Assembly (NCBI GenBank): GCA_029240815.1
Contig: JARDZO010000219.1
Span: forward strand, 1 to 16,114
DNA from: Brevibacillus sp.
Lineage (GTDB): Bacteria > Bacillota > Bacilli > Brevibacillales > Brevibacillaceae
Length of the DNA: 16,114 bases
Direction: 5' to 3'
Numbering within the stretch: the first letter of the stretch is position 1; the number at the start of each line of letters is the position of its first letter. Of the stretch, positions 7,184-13,505 are shown in pieces. The notes beneath the pieces are model-generated. The model worked only from the letters and a program-made list of their open reading frames with translations. It had not been told where the DNA came from and made no database searches. A program made the translations under genes and the position numbers.

Positions 7184-7633
7184 ATGGATCTCACGTACGT
7201 GACTTATATCGATGCAACACCTGAGGCGGTATGGCGTGCTCTCATTTCACCTGAAGGCACAAAAGCCATCTTTTTTGGGTGTATTCTAAAATCGACATTT
7301 GAAGTCGGCGCCCCTTATGAATATGTTGGTCCTGGAAATGATGGAGAAGAGACCGTTCACGTCTATGGCAATATTCTCGCGTTCGAGCCTTTCCATCGCA
7401 TGAGCTATACGGAGCATCCAGGTCCCTCTTACAATGAAAATCATACGGATCTGGAGACAAGGGTTACGGTCACGCTCGAAACGGTAGGTAATTGTACGAG
7501 GCTCACGCTGGTGAATGATCAATGGCCAGCCGATCATCCTTCCTATGAGCGGACGAAGGATAGCTGGCATTACGTGATCAGCAGTATAAAAACGTACGTA
7601 GAAACAGGAAAAACGTTAGATTTTGGCTGGTGA
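7184..7633 (+). CDS. SRPBCC/AHSA1-domain protein
   Basis: The 149-residue protein fits the START-like AHSA1 family: it opens MDLTYVTYIDATPEAVWRAL, continues ISPEGTKAIFFG, has a central GEETVHVYGNILAFEPFHRM and ends with a long helix DSWHYVISSIKTYVETG. Such domains fold around a hydrophobic cavity; most bacterial members of this group have no proven ligand. ATG 7184 follows AAAGGGAGG at 7168-7176 with a seven-base gap; an upstream in-frame TTG at 7157 would place the binding site inside the coding region and is rejected. The next gene starts six bases after this stop, so the two are probably co-transcribed and translationally coupled. Confidence 0.85.
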   Translation: MDLTYVTYIDATPEAVWRALISPEGTKAIFFGCILKSTFEVGAPYEYVGPGNDGEETVHVYGNILAFEPFHRMSYTEHPGPSYNENHTDLETRVTVTLETVGNCTRLTLVNDQWPADHPSYERTKDSWHYVISSIKTYVETGKTLDFGW

Positions 7634-7639
7634 TCACTT

Positions 7640-8212
7640 GTGGGAAGTGGAAAGACCATCTATGTTGCGCTGCTGCGGGGAATAAACGTAGGCGGCAAGA
7701 ATAAAATCAAGATGGCCGAGTTACGGACGGCGCTTGAGAATATCGGGCTCGGTCGTGTGAAGACATACATTCAGAGTGGAAATGTCCTCTTTGAGTCACA
7801 AGAAGACGAAGCATCTGTGCGCCAAAAGATCGAACAAGAGATTGCGTCCGCTTTTGGGATCACTCTCACAGTCGTCATGAGGACAGCAGAGGAAATGGAG
7901 CACATTGTCGGCAATTGCCCTTTCTCAGCAGAACTCATAGCTGAAGCTGCCGCTTCGTGCGTGGGAGAGAGTCTCTATGTTGCACTCCTGCCCGAATCGC
8001 CTCCCTCCTCTGGTATAGAGAAACTGGCGACAGCGAATAACGGGGATGACGAGTATCACATCTCAGGCCGCGATGTGTACCTGTTGTTCCGCCACAGTGT
8101 TCGTGATGCCAAGCTTTCCACGAATCTGCAAAAGCTCGGTGTACAGGCTACCGTTCGAAACTGGAACACGATGAACAAGCTTGTGGAAATGGCCAAAGAG
8201 ATGCGGCAATAA
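7640..8212 (+). CDS. DUF1697-family protein
   Basis: This 190-residue protein carries the DUF1697 signature near its start, YVALLRGINVGGKNKIKMAE, followed by LRTALENIGLGRVKTYIQSG and NVLFES. The C-terminal part includes NWNTMNKLVEMA, another family landmark. The molecular function of the family is not established. The only in-frame start is GTG 7640, seven bases after the TGA of the AHSA1-like gene; its Shine-Dalgarno-like GGTGAT overlaps that stop codon, which suggests coupling by reinitiation. A strong terminator follows directly, so these two genes form the complete transcription unit. Confidence 0.85.
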   Translation: MGSGKTIYVALLRGINVGGKNKIKMAELRTALENIGLGRVKTYIQSGNVLFESQEDEASVRQKIEQEIASAFGITLTVVMRTAEEMEHIVGNCPFSAELIAEAAASCVGESLYVALLPESPPSSGIEKLATANNGDDEYHISGRDVYLLFRHSVRDAKLSTNLQKLGVQATVRNWNTMNKLVEMAKEMRQ

Positions 8213-8218
8213 GAATGC

Positions 8219-8260
8219 AAAAGAGGTAGCCCGTGTTTGATGCAGGGTTACCTCTTTTTT
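8219..8260 (+). terminator. Intrinsic terminator after the DUF1697 gene
   Basis: AAAAGAGGTA and CCC pair with GGG and TACCTCTTTT around a 12-base loop, and a T run follows. The T run overlaps the stop codon of the minus-strand GNAT remnant. Confidence 0.85.
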
Positions 8261-8399
8261 ATCGTTTGTTATATTGATCTCGCCTCAGCACATACAATAG
8301 CTCGCCGTTGCATTCTTCATCATCACCGGTCAATCCTTGCAGCTCATTGTCAAAAGTAAAGCCCAGCTTTTTAAAGATGTTCAACGCATCTGTAATTAC
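8259..8399 (-). pseudogene. GNAT acetyltransferase, C-terminal remnant
   Basis: A minus-strand frame with no start encodes about 46 residues ending in TAA at 8259. The stretch TDALNIFKKLGFTFDNELQG is the typical final helix and strand of a GNAT N-acetyltransferase (acetyl-CoA-dependent), followed by ELLYVLRRDQYNKR. Upstream on the minus strand the frame meets TAG at 8402-8400, where homology ends. The missing middle of the protein appears at 11838-12029 on the same strand, ending in ADPRNV, the segment that normally precedes this one. The two therefore seem to be halves of one interrupted gene. Confidence 0.65.
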
Positions 8400-8451
8400 C
8401 TAATACTCATTTGCTGAATAAATGTGATTATCTCAATATGTGAGTTATGTG

Positions 8452-8481
8452 CTACCAGTTTATAAAGACTGGTAGTTTTTT
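8452..8481 (+). terminator. Orphan intrinsic terminator
   Basis: CTACCAGT (8452-8459) pairs with ACTGGTAG (8468-8475) and is followed by six T. No plus-strand gene lies between it and the GNAT break point at about 8400, so it is probably the tail of a lost gene carried by the inserted segment. Confidence 0.65.
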
Positions 8482-8495
8482 AATCCCCCTTCTGA

Positions 8496-8768
8496 AGGCA
8501 GATTCGTAGCCTTAGAACGTGGAACGATACACCTGAACGTATACGACAGGTAATTTATGAATATCTCATTCAAAGAATGTCCTGTAAAGTACACCAACAC
8601 AAGTACGGGTTTCAAGTAGTAGATGTCACTGAGAACAGTCGAAGTACAGTACGTGTTTTTCTATCCGCGTTGAAATTTTTTTATGGTGTAATGGTGAACA
8701 AAAAGTACTATCCATTTGAAAATAATCCGCTTAGAGCGAATTCGTCCATCCGATGTTTTTCTTGGTGA
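8496..8768 (+). pseudogene. Tyrosine recombinase (integrase), N-terminal remnant
   Basis: From the stop at 8493 to the TGA at 8766 one frame encodes about 90 residues that read like the arm- or core-binding domain of a phage-type integrase: LRTWNDTPERIRQVIYEYL, then STVRVFLSALKFFYGVMV and NKKYYPFENNPL. The pattern of a helix containing VRVFLSALKFFY followed by a YYPFENNPL turn is characteristic of SAM-like integrase N-terminal domains. No catalytic domain follows in any frame. No ribosome binding site or convincing start is present; the internal ATG at 8577 lies within the domain. It is a decayed fragment. The C-terminal integrase remnant at 11217 may or may not come from the same gene. Confidence 0.55.
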
Positions 8769-9096
8769 ATGCCATTGCCAATCCCCTTGATAAACTTCTT
8801 CAGCTAAGCGCAATGCTGCAGGAGAGGACATTCTGGACTCTATAAAAATGCTCCGCAGGCTTTTTATAGCACATCTGAAGGGTGGATGTACTAATCCACC
8901 CAGATGGTCATATCCAGAATTGGCAAGACAAAGATGCTGTGCAAGTCGACGATCGGGAAGGATGATCACGAGATTGAGGCCAGATCTTCGTACAGCATAC
9001 AAGGATAGCGGGATGATTCATTGTGATACACAACAACTGGTGATTCAAGTTAATGGTTTCATCTGAACGGGCAGGGCAGAGCAATAGCGAAAGGAC
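8769..9096. other. Non-coding or decayed stretch inside the insert
   Basis: I could not recognise a gene here. Short open frames exist on both strands but none has a ribosome binding site or a family-like sequence. The notable content is two neighbouring stem-loops, annotated separately. Confidence 0.5.
8840..8901. repeat. Two adjacent perfect stem-loops
   Basis: CTATAAAAA (8840-8848) and TTTTTATAG (8861-8869) form a 9-bp stem around a 12-base loop. Ten bases later GGGTGGAT (8880-8887) and ATCCACCC (8894-8901) form an 8-bp stem with a 6-base loop. The second has no T tail. They may be recombination or transposon-end structures, or chance. Confidence 0.5.
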
Positions 9097-9660
9097 CTAT
9101 CCCAGCAGTTCTTTGGCTCCGCTCATTACTAAGGGCAAAGACTGTTTAACGAATGATTCCGCACTTATTAGACGCCCCTCATTGTTCCAAACGTAAGCCG
9201 CCCCATACATCCCCCAACTTAACATGATAGAAGCTGTATTTATTAAGAATTGCGCGTTTGGAGTCGATAGCATCTTGTCTTTGTCTATAAAGGAAAGAAG
9301 TATCGTTTGAATTTTTTCCTTTATTTGAATTTCGAATACAGGTACAAGCGATGCATTTCTTCTTTTGCACATAGTGCTTAGACCCTTGTGAAATTCGCAT
9401 ACCCCGAGAAAAATACTCTCAATTGTTTCTTCATTCAATACTTCGTGACCGCTTATTCTACGATTTATGATTGTCATAAATGATTCCATTAGTCTGGCCT
9501 CAAGAATTTCGAATTTATCTACAAAGTGCGCATAAAAAGTCGCTCTGTTAACAGTAGCCCGCTCTGCAATATCCCTAACGGTTATCGATTCAAAGTCTTT
9601 TTCTTGAATTAATGAAGCAAAAGCGTCTTGAAGGAGTCGCCGAACAACTAATGTTGTATT
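9097..9660 (-). pseudogene. TetR-family regulator lacking a start codon
   Basis: The minus-strand frame encodes almost a whole TetR protein: TLVVRRLLQDAFASLIQEKD, then FESITVRDIAERATVNRATF with YAHFVDKFEILEARL, which is the complete helix-turn-helix, then a C-terminal domain ending MSGAKELLG. No ATG, GTG or TTG precedes the helix-turn-helix in this frame; the first ATG (9489) would yield a 130-residue product without the DNA-binding domain. Only about 45 bases separate the readable N-terminus from the divergent nitroreductase start, so the regulator's first few codons and its promoter have probably been deleted. A regulator next to an MFS exporter would normally repress it; here it looks inactive, but a base error near 9660 could mimic this. 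Confidence 0.7.
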
Positions 9661-9707
9661 GAAACAAAATGCTGAGTGCCGTTTTTTTTCAAAAGGAGGA
9701 GAGAACC

Positions 9708-9853
9708 ATGTCGGTTCGTAGCTATGATCCCGAGATCAAGATTTCGCGGGAGGAATTGACCGAAACATTACGGCAAGCCCCGCACTGGCTCCTTCAGCTG
9801 CTAACATGCAGCCGTGGCGGTTTTTCGTTATCGACAAAAATATAGTTATTTAA
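9708..9853 (+). pseudogene. Nitroreductase-family protein, truncated and frameshifted
   Basis: ATG 9708 follows a strong AAAAGGAGGAG. The frame starts MSVRSYDPEIKISREELTE, then TLRQA, typical of FMN-dependent nitroreductases. After about 27 codons the frame breaks: with one base missing near 9777-9782 the next frame continues ALAPSAANMQPWRFFVID, the conserved FMN-binding segment, then stops at TAA 9851. Only about 48 of the usual 200 or so residues remain. The rest has been deleted up to the ribosome binding site of the MFS gene, so the old nitroreductase promoter may now drive that gene. Confidence 0.75.
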
Positions 9854-9874
9854 AACACATCAGGAGAGTGAATT

Positions 9875-11047
9875 ATGAAGAGCACATGGAAAGTTTACGT
9901 TCTAGCCTTGATCAGCTTTTTAGTTGGAACATCCAATTACATCGTTTCCGGAATATTAGACCGAATTGCAGAGACATTGGGAACAACCGTTGCGGCAGCA
10001 GGCCAGCTCATTACGGTTTATTCCCTGGCCTATGCGGTCGGCACTCCTATTTTGATGGCGCTGACGGCCAAAATGGACCGGCTTAAGCTCCTACTTTATT
10101 CGCTGGGCCTCTTTATTGCAGCAAACCTGCTGACATTTATATTGTCCGGCTTTGGTTTCTTCATTACCGCGAGAATCATTACGGCGTTAGGCGCCGGGGT
10201 GGTCACAGTTAACGCGCTCAGTATCGCCGCCAAAATCGCTCCGCCAGGTAAGCAGGCCAGCGCCATCGCCAACGTCACCATGGGCATTACCGCATCGCTC
10301 ATCATCGGCGTCCCGCTGGGCAGAATGGTTGCCTCTGCTTTTGGCTGGAAAGCGGTATTTCTGGCCATCGCAATTGTCGGGGGCTTGGCCATGCTTGTCA
10401 TTGCTGCAGTTATACCACGTATGCAGGGCGACAAGCCTGTCCCTCTGATCAAACAATTTGCTTTGTTAAAAAAACCTCAGGTTTTGGTTGCTTTAGCGAT
10501 TACTTTTTTCTGGTTGGGAGGATATTCCCTCGCCTATACTTACTTATCCCCTTTTCTGCTAGAGGTGGCTCATTTAAATGAATCATTGATTAGCGCAGCT
10601 CTGTTCGTGTTCGGCGTTGCCAGTTTGATTGGCTCGAAAGTCGGCGGCTACAGTGCGGATAAACGGGGCATCAAATACACGCTCGTTTCTGGGATGGTGC
10701 TTCACGTCATTTCGTTGATTTTGCTATCCTTAGTCGGACAGTCGGTCATTGCCGTATTCGCCATTTTGATCCTCTGGTCTTTTGCCGCTTGGTCATCCGC
10801 TCCCGCGCAGCAATTTAACCTAGTTTCGCTTGTTCCTGAATCCACGGGCGTCATGCTGAGCTTGAACAGTTCCATGATGCAGCTTGCCATGGCTGTCGGC
10901 GCAGGAATCGGCGGGCTGATCGTTAACCATGTTTCTTTAGCATCCATTACCTGGTTCGGGGTACTCGGCGTACTCATCGCCATCATTGCTGTGTTTGTAT
11001 TGTCCAGCATGGCATCACGGCATTCGGTGGTTCAATCAGTGGATTAA
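9875..11047 (+). CDS. MFS transporter, drug:H+ antiporter-1 (12-helix) type
   Basis: The 390-residue protein has about twelve hydrophobic helices, with a cytoplasmic loop near the middle (RMQGDKPVPLIKQFALLKKP). It resembles the YdhP/AraJ branch of DHA1 exporters: TSNYIVSGILDRIAETLGTT near the start, MDRLKLLLYSLGLF after helix 2, RIITALGAGVV in helix 4, and SADKRGIKY in the second half. Known relatives export drugs, sugars or arabinose-like compounds by proton antiport; the substrate here is unknown. ATG 9875 follows AGGAGAGTG with a good gap. It is the only intact gene in the inserted segment, which suggests it is still under selection or recently acquired. The truncated nitroreductase just upstream probably shares its transcript. 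Confidence 0.88.
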   Translation: MKSTWKVYVLALISFLVGTSNYIVSGILDRIAETLGTTVAAAGQLITVYSLAYAVGTPILMALTAKMDRLKLLLYSLGLFIAANLLTFILSGFGFFITARIITALGAGVVTVNALSIAAKIAPPGKQASAIANVTMGITASLIIGVPLGRMVASAFGWKAVFLAIAIVGGLAMLVIAAVIPRMQGDKPVPLIKQFALLKKPQVLVALAITFFWLGGYSLAYTYLSPFLLEVAHLNESLISAALFVFGVASLIGSKVGGYSADKRGIKYTLVSGMVLHVISLILLSLVGQSVIAVFAILILWSFAAWSSAPAQQFNLVSLVPESTGVMLSLNSSMMQLAMAVGAGIGGLIVNHVSLASITWFGVLGVLIAIIAVFVLSSMASRHSVVQSVD

Positions 11048-11133
11048 GGGTATGCTAACCATCGAATATTTGATAAAGGACTCTGCTCACTAAGGTTGAT
11101 TTTTCAGTTCTTCACAAAAAAGCAGACCGCAAA

Positions 11134-11175
11134 TGAACTGCACCCCAATTGTTGGACGCAACAATGCGGTGTGGT
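11134..11175. repeat. Possible insertion-sequence end relic
   Basis: TGAACTGCACCCCAATTGTT resembles terminal repeats of IS3-family (IS150-like) elements from memory. It is followed after six bases by AACAATGCGGTGT, an imperfect inverted copy, so both could be abutting ends left after loss of the element's interior. No transposase sequence is present. Confidence 0.3.
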
Positions 11176-11216
11176 TCTAAATAAATATGAGCTTAGGGAA
11201 ATTGTGATTATTTTAG

Positions 11217-11675
11217 GTCAAACTATTACTGAGAGTCATGACTGAACTGGTCAATATACGACTTTCGGAAATTGATTTTCACTACCGCCAAATACGCATC
11301 AATAACGGAAAGGCCGGAAAAGATCGAATGATTCCGTATCCGCAATCATTCAAAGAGCTATTGGCCATGCACGCTGATGCCATGAAGAAAAAATAAGCGG
11401 TTTATTTGTTTGAATCGTTATGGAAGAAAAAATACACAGATCGGGGAATACGGAAAATTTTGTCCGAATATTCTGGATAATTCAACCTTGTACAAAACCT
11501 TTCGCCACACAAGCTACGCTACTTCCTGCTGACCTGGCTGAAAAAGCAGGGCATCGACGACGCTCTCATATAACCGTATTCCGGCCACGAAAGCCGCAAG
11601 TCCTTGGAGGTATATTCAAAGCTCGCAATCACCGAAGCACAAAACGAGTAAAACGAGGTTATCAGTAATTCCTAA
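11217..11675 (+). pseudogene. Tyrosine recombinase catalytic-domain remnant with in-frame stops
   Basis: A single reading frame encodes most of an integrase catalytic domain: [69 protein letters not shown] and PYSGHESRKSLEVYSKLAIT. The His-x-x-Arg box (HKLR), the second conserved histidine (GH) and the nucleophile tyrosine (EVYSKL) are all present. Four TAA codons interrupt it at 11394, 11478, 11571 and 11649, with no frame change. The first catalytic arginine region and the N-terminal domain are lost before 11217. The sequence resembles XerC/D-type integrases common in Bacillales. It is not a functional gene unless stops are read through, for which there is no sign. Confidence 0.8.
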
Positions 11676-11764
11676 TTTAACCATACGTTTGCACTTGGTG
11701 ACAGCGACGCTGGTACTACCCCATTTTGCAAGAAATCATACCCGGGGTATCCTATAAGAAAATC

Positions 11765-11790
11765 CTTGATATAAACTACTACTTGATATA
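11765..11790. repeat. Short direct repeat CTTGATATA
   Basis: CTTGATATA occurs at 11765-11773 and 11782-11790, 17 bp apart, in the 160-bp non-coding stretch between the recombinase remnant and the GNAT remnant. Nothing else is evident in that stretch. Confidence 0.35.
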
Positions 11791-11837
11791 GATATCCATT
11801 GAAATGAAGGCATTCTTCATACTTTTAAGCATAAAGG

Positions 11838-12029
11838 TTAAAAGACGTTGCGTGGATCAGCCTTGGCGTACAAGCGGTCTAATCCAATCACGTCGAACGT
11901 GTAGGCCGTCAACGCGGACGCGGCTTCGGTCGCGTAGCCATTTCCCCAATAATCTCTACCTATCAAATAATACAACTCTTTGTCAGGTGCGATAAATTGA
12001 ATTTTCCGTTCTAAGACCCTTGTGACTTT
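11838..12029 (-). pseudogene. GNAT acetyltransferase, central remnant
   Basis: The minus-strand frame reads VLERKIQFIAPDKELYYLIG, then RDYWGNGYATEAASALTAYT and FDVIGLDRLYAKADPRNV before TAA at 11838. The RDYWGNGYATEA segment is the acetyl-CoA-binding motif A (Q/RxxGxG/A) of RimJ-like GNAT enzymes. The N-terminal 80 or so residues are missing: the next thing upstream is the phnA terminator. The C-terminal part is found 3.4 kb away at 8259-8399 on the same strand. This piece therefore marks the right-hand boundary of the inserted segment, at about 11840. Confidence 0.7.
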
Positions 12030-12053
12030 ACAAACCCCGTCAGTCCATACAAG

Positions 12054-12088
12054 AAAAAAGCCACTCCAACGATAGGAGTGGCCCTTTT
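12054..12088. terminator. Intrinsic terminator after the PhnA-like gene
   Basis: GCCACTCC (12060-12067) and GGAGTGGC (12075-12082) form a perfect stem flanked by A6 on the left and T7 on the right. It can work on both strands and ends the minus-strand gene at 12100. Confidence 0.85.
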
Positions 12089-12099
12089 TTTGTAGTTCC

Positions 12100-12441
12100 C
12101 TATACCTTCTTCACAAACTCCGATTTCAACTTCATAGCTCCAAATCCATCAATTTTGCAATCAATATCATGATCGCCATCAACCAAACGGATATTTTTCA
12201 CCCGCGTTCCTATTTTTAATACAGAGGAACTTCCCTTCACTTTCAGGTCTTTGATGACCGTCACCGTGTCCCCATCGTTTAAGACATTTCCATTGGCGTC
12301 TTTGACGACCTTCGTATCATCACCGCTGTCGGTACCTGCTTCTGGTGACCATTCATGACTGCATTCCGGGCAGACCAGATTGGTTCCATCCTCGTATGTG
12401 TATTCGGATTTACATTTGGGGCAGCTTGGCAAAGTAGACAT
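12100..12441 (-). CDS. PhnA/YjdM-family zinc-ribbon protein
   Basis: The 113-residue protein matches the PhnA (now YjdM) family at full length. The N-terminal zinc ribbon has Cys7/Cys10 (CPKC) and Cys24/Cys27 (CPEC), followed by SHEWSPEAG; the C-terminal SH3-like part contains [20 protein letters not shown] and ends [19 protein letters not shown]. Despite the old name, members outside phosphonate operons have no proven role in phosphonate breakdown, and no phn gene is near. ATG 12441 follows AAGGAGA by about 11 bases, a slightly long gap. It is divergent from sspH and appears monocistronic. Confidence 0.9.
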   Translation of the reverse strand: MSTLPSCPKCKSEYTYEDGTNLVCPECSHEWSPEAGTDSGDDTKVVKDANGNVLNDGDTVTVIKDLKVKGSSSVLKIGTRVKNIRLVDGDHDIDCKIDGFGAMKLKSEFVKKV

Positions 12442-12537
12442 GACTATTTATTCTCCTTATATTTTCTTTACGATTCACTTCTTAGTATTGTAACTCATAT
12501 ACAGCTCAAGCGTTAGTCAGCGTATTTCGCAATTGTA

Positions 12538-12567
12538 GAATAGGTAAGTAGCTTACAGTACATATTA
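12538..12567 (+). promoter_or_regulatory. Sigma-G-type promoter of sspH
   Basis: GAATA (12538-12542), an 18-bp spacer and CATATTA (12561-12567) fit the forespore sigma-G pattern of a GHATR -35 and a CATAMTA-like -10. The position, about 30 bases upstream of a spore-protein start codon, supports it. Confidence 0.7.
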
Positions 12568-12598
12568 TTTTTGTTACAAATAAAAAGGGGGCATTCGT

Positions 12599-12787
12599 AT
12601 GAACAAACAACGGGCTAAAGAGATTGCCGCGTCACCAGTCATGGCCAATGTTACTTGCGACGGAATTCCCGTTTATATCCAGCATGTGGATGAGGAATCT
12701 GAGTTGGCTAGAATCTATCCGCTCAATCAACCGGAAAACGAAAAAAGCGTGCCTGTTAACAGTTTAAGAGAGCATAACGTAGACTAA
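12599..12787 (+). CDS. sspH: Small acid-soluble spore protein, H type
   Basis: The 62-residue product matches the SspH family: MNKQRAKEIAASPVMANVTC, DGIPVYIQHVDEESELARIY and PLNQPENEKSVPVNSL. SspH is a minor small acid-soluble protein made in the developing forespore and stored in the spore core; it is unrelated in sequence to the DNA-coating alpha/beta type. ATG 12599 follows AAAAAGGGGGC at a seven-base distance. The upstream promoter looks sigma-G dependent, which agrees with expression late in sporulation. The gene is strong evidence that the host forms endospores. Confidence 0.93.
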   Translation: MNKQRAKEIAASPVMANVTCDGIPVYIQHVDEESELARIYPLNQPENEKSVPVNSLREHNVD

Positions 12788-12837
12788 ATTGACGTGCCTG
12801 TGATCAAACGATCTACTACACTACACAAAATAGGTAA

Positions 12838-12880
12838 GGGGACTAACTGCTTGTAGCATCGCTGCAAGTCGTTAATCCCC
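12838..12880. terminator. Long imperfect hairpin between sspH and the ParR-like gene
   Basis: GGGGA and TAAC pair with GTTA and TCCCC, and inside this CTTG and AGC pair with GCT and CAAG, giving a stem of about 43 bases in all. Neither flank has a strong T run. It probably ends the convergent sspH and ParM/ParR-like transcripts. Confidence 0.5.
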
Positions 12881-12975
12881 TCATGGTAATACCTTTTGGC
12901 TTCTATCATTGAAGTCCCTTATTGAAAATCACACGGAGTATTTCTTAGTATCACGACAATCCCATAGAATCACTC

Positions 12976-13024
12976 AGTAATATAAAGTATTACTTCGTGT
13001 TCTACCGTATTACTTTGGATTACT
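12976..13024. repeat. Phased ATTACT repeats downstream of the ParR-like gene
   Basis: ATTACTT begins at 12989, 13009 and 13019, 20 and 10 bp apart (whole helical turns), and an inverted AGTAAT sits at 12976. The motif reappears upstream of the ParM-like gene. Such phased short repeats are what a ribbon-helix-helix ParR protein would bind; the assignment as a parC-like site is inference. Confidence 0.45.
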
Positions 13025-13033
13025 TTGTACGGT

Positions 13034-13438
13034 TCAAGTCCAAGACTCAATATCTTCATCATCGATGTCATCATCCGTGATTCGTTTCTCAGGTTCCTTA
13101 CCTATCGCAGCTTCATTGGTTGTACGTGATTCCAATTGTGCGAAAGTGTCGGATTGTCTAACTTGGCCGTTCGTTGCAGATCGTTCCCCATTTTGAAGAT
13201 TCGCATTGAACCCACTATTATTTACAAAAACAGAATCCTCCTTAATTGAGAATGCTCTTTCTGCAGGAATATGAGTTTGCAAATTTCTGATGCCATTAGC
13301 CGCCACTTCATTTTCAATCAGGTAGCGAATGGAATCCATTAAATTGGTTTGGCAATTTATCCAATCTACAATGAGAGGAGATTCATTCTTTTTGGTTTTA
13401 ATGCTGATGTTATCCCCTGCTTTTTTAGGCTTTTTCAT
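13034..13438 (-). CDS. ParR-like DNA-binding adaptor (candidate)
   Basis: This 134-residue protein follows the ParM-like gene by 67 bp on the same strand. Residues 10-50 fit a ribbon-helix-helix fold: a basic strand NISIKTKKN, then helices ESPLIVDWINC and TNLMDSIRYLIENEVAANG. A polar, probably disordered middle follows, then an acidic tail ITDDDIDDEDIESWT (120-134). That layout, an N-terminal RHH that binds repeats and a short C-terminal peptide that caps an actin-like filament, is the ParR plan in type II partition systems. I see no close sequence match, so the call rests on layout and context. The start ATG 13438 has GAGAG six bases upstream and GGAGGGG further away. The ATTACT repeats beyond its stop may be its target. 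Confidence 0.6.
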   Translation of the reverse strand: MKKPKKAGDNISIKTKKNESPLIVDWINCQTNLMDSIRYLIENEVAANGIRNLQTHIPAERAFSIKEDSVFVNNSGFNANLQNGERSATNGQVRQSDTFAQLESRTTNEAAIGKEPEKRITDDDIDDEDIESWT

Positions 13439-13505
13439 TACGCTCTCTCACCCCTCCATGCCTCGACTTGATTAATAAACACGATGGTGAAAGACGGGAA
13501 TGATA

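Noticed and set aside
8661..9066. Open frames on both strands (113 and 72 codons)
   Set aside because: Neither has a ribosome binding site or recognisable motif, and the minus-strand one overlaps the integrase remnant.
11420..11668. 82-codon plus-strand frame
   Set aside because: It is an out-of-frame shadow of the recombinase remnant, whose catalytic motifs lie in the neighbouring frame.
11217..11675. Stop-codon reassignment or readthrough in the recombinase
   Set aside because: Neighbouring genes use TAA as a normal stop and the domain is already truncated at its N-terminus, so decay is the simpler reading.
12900..13030. CRISPR array
   Set aside because: The repeats are only 6-9 bp with 10-20 bp periods and there are no spacers or cas genes.
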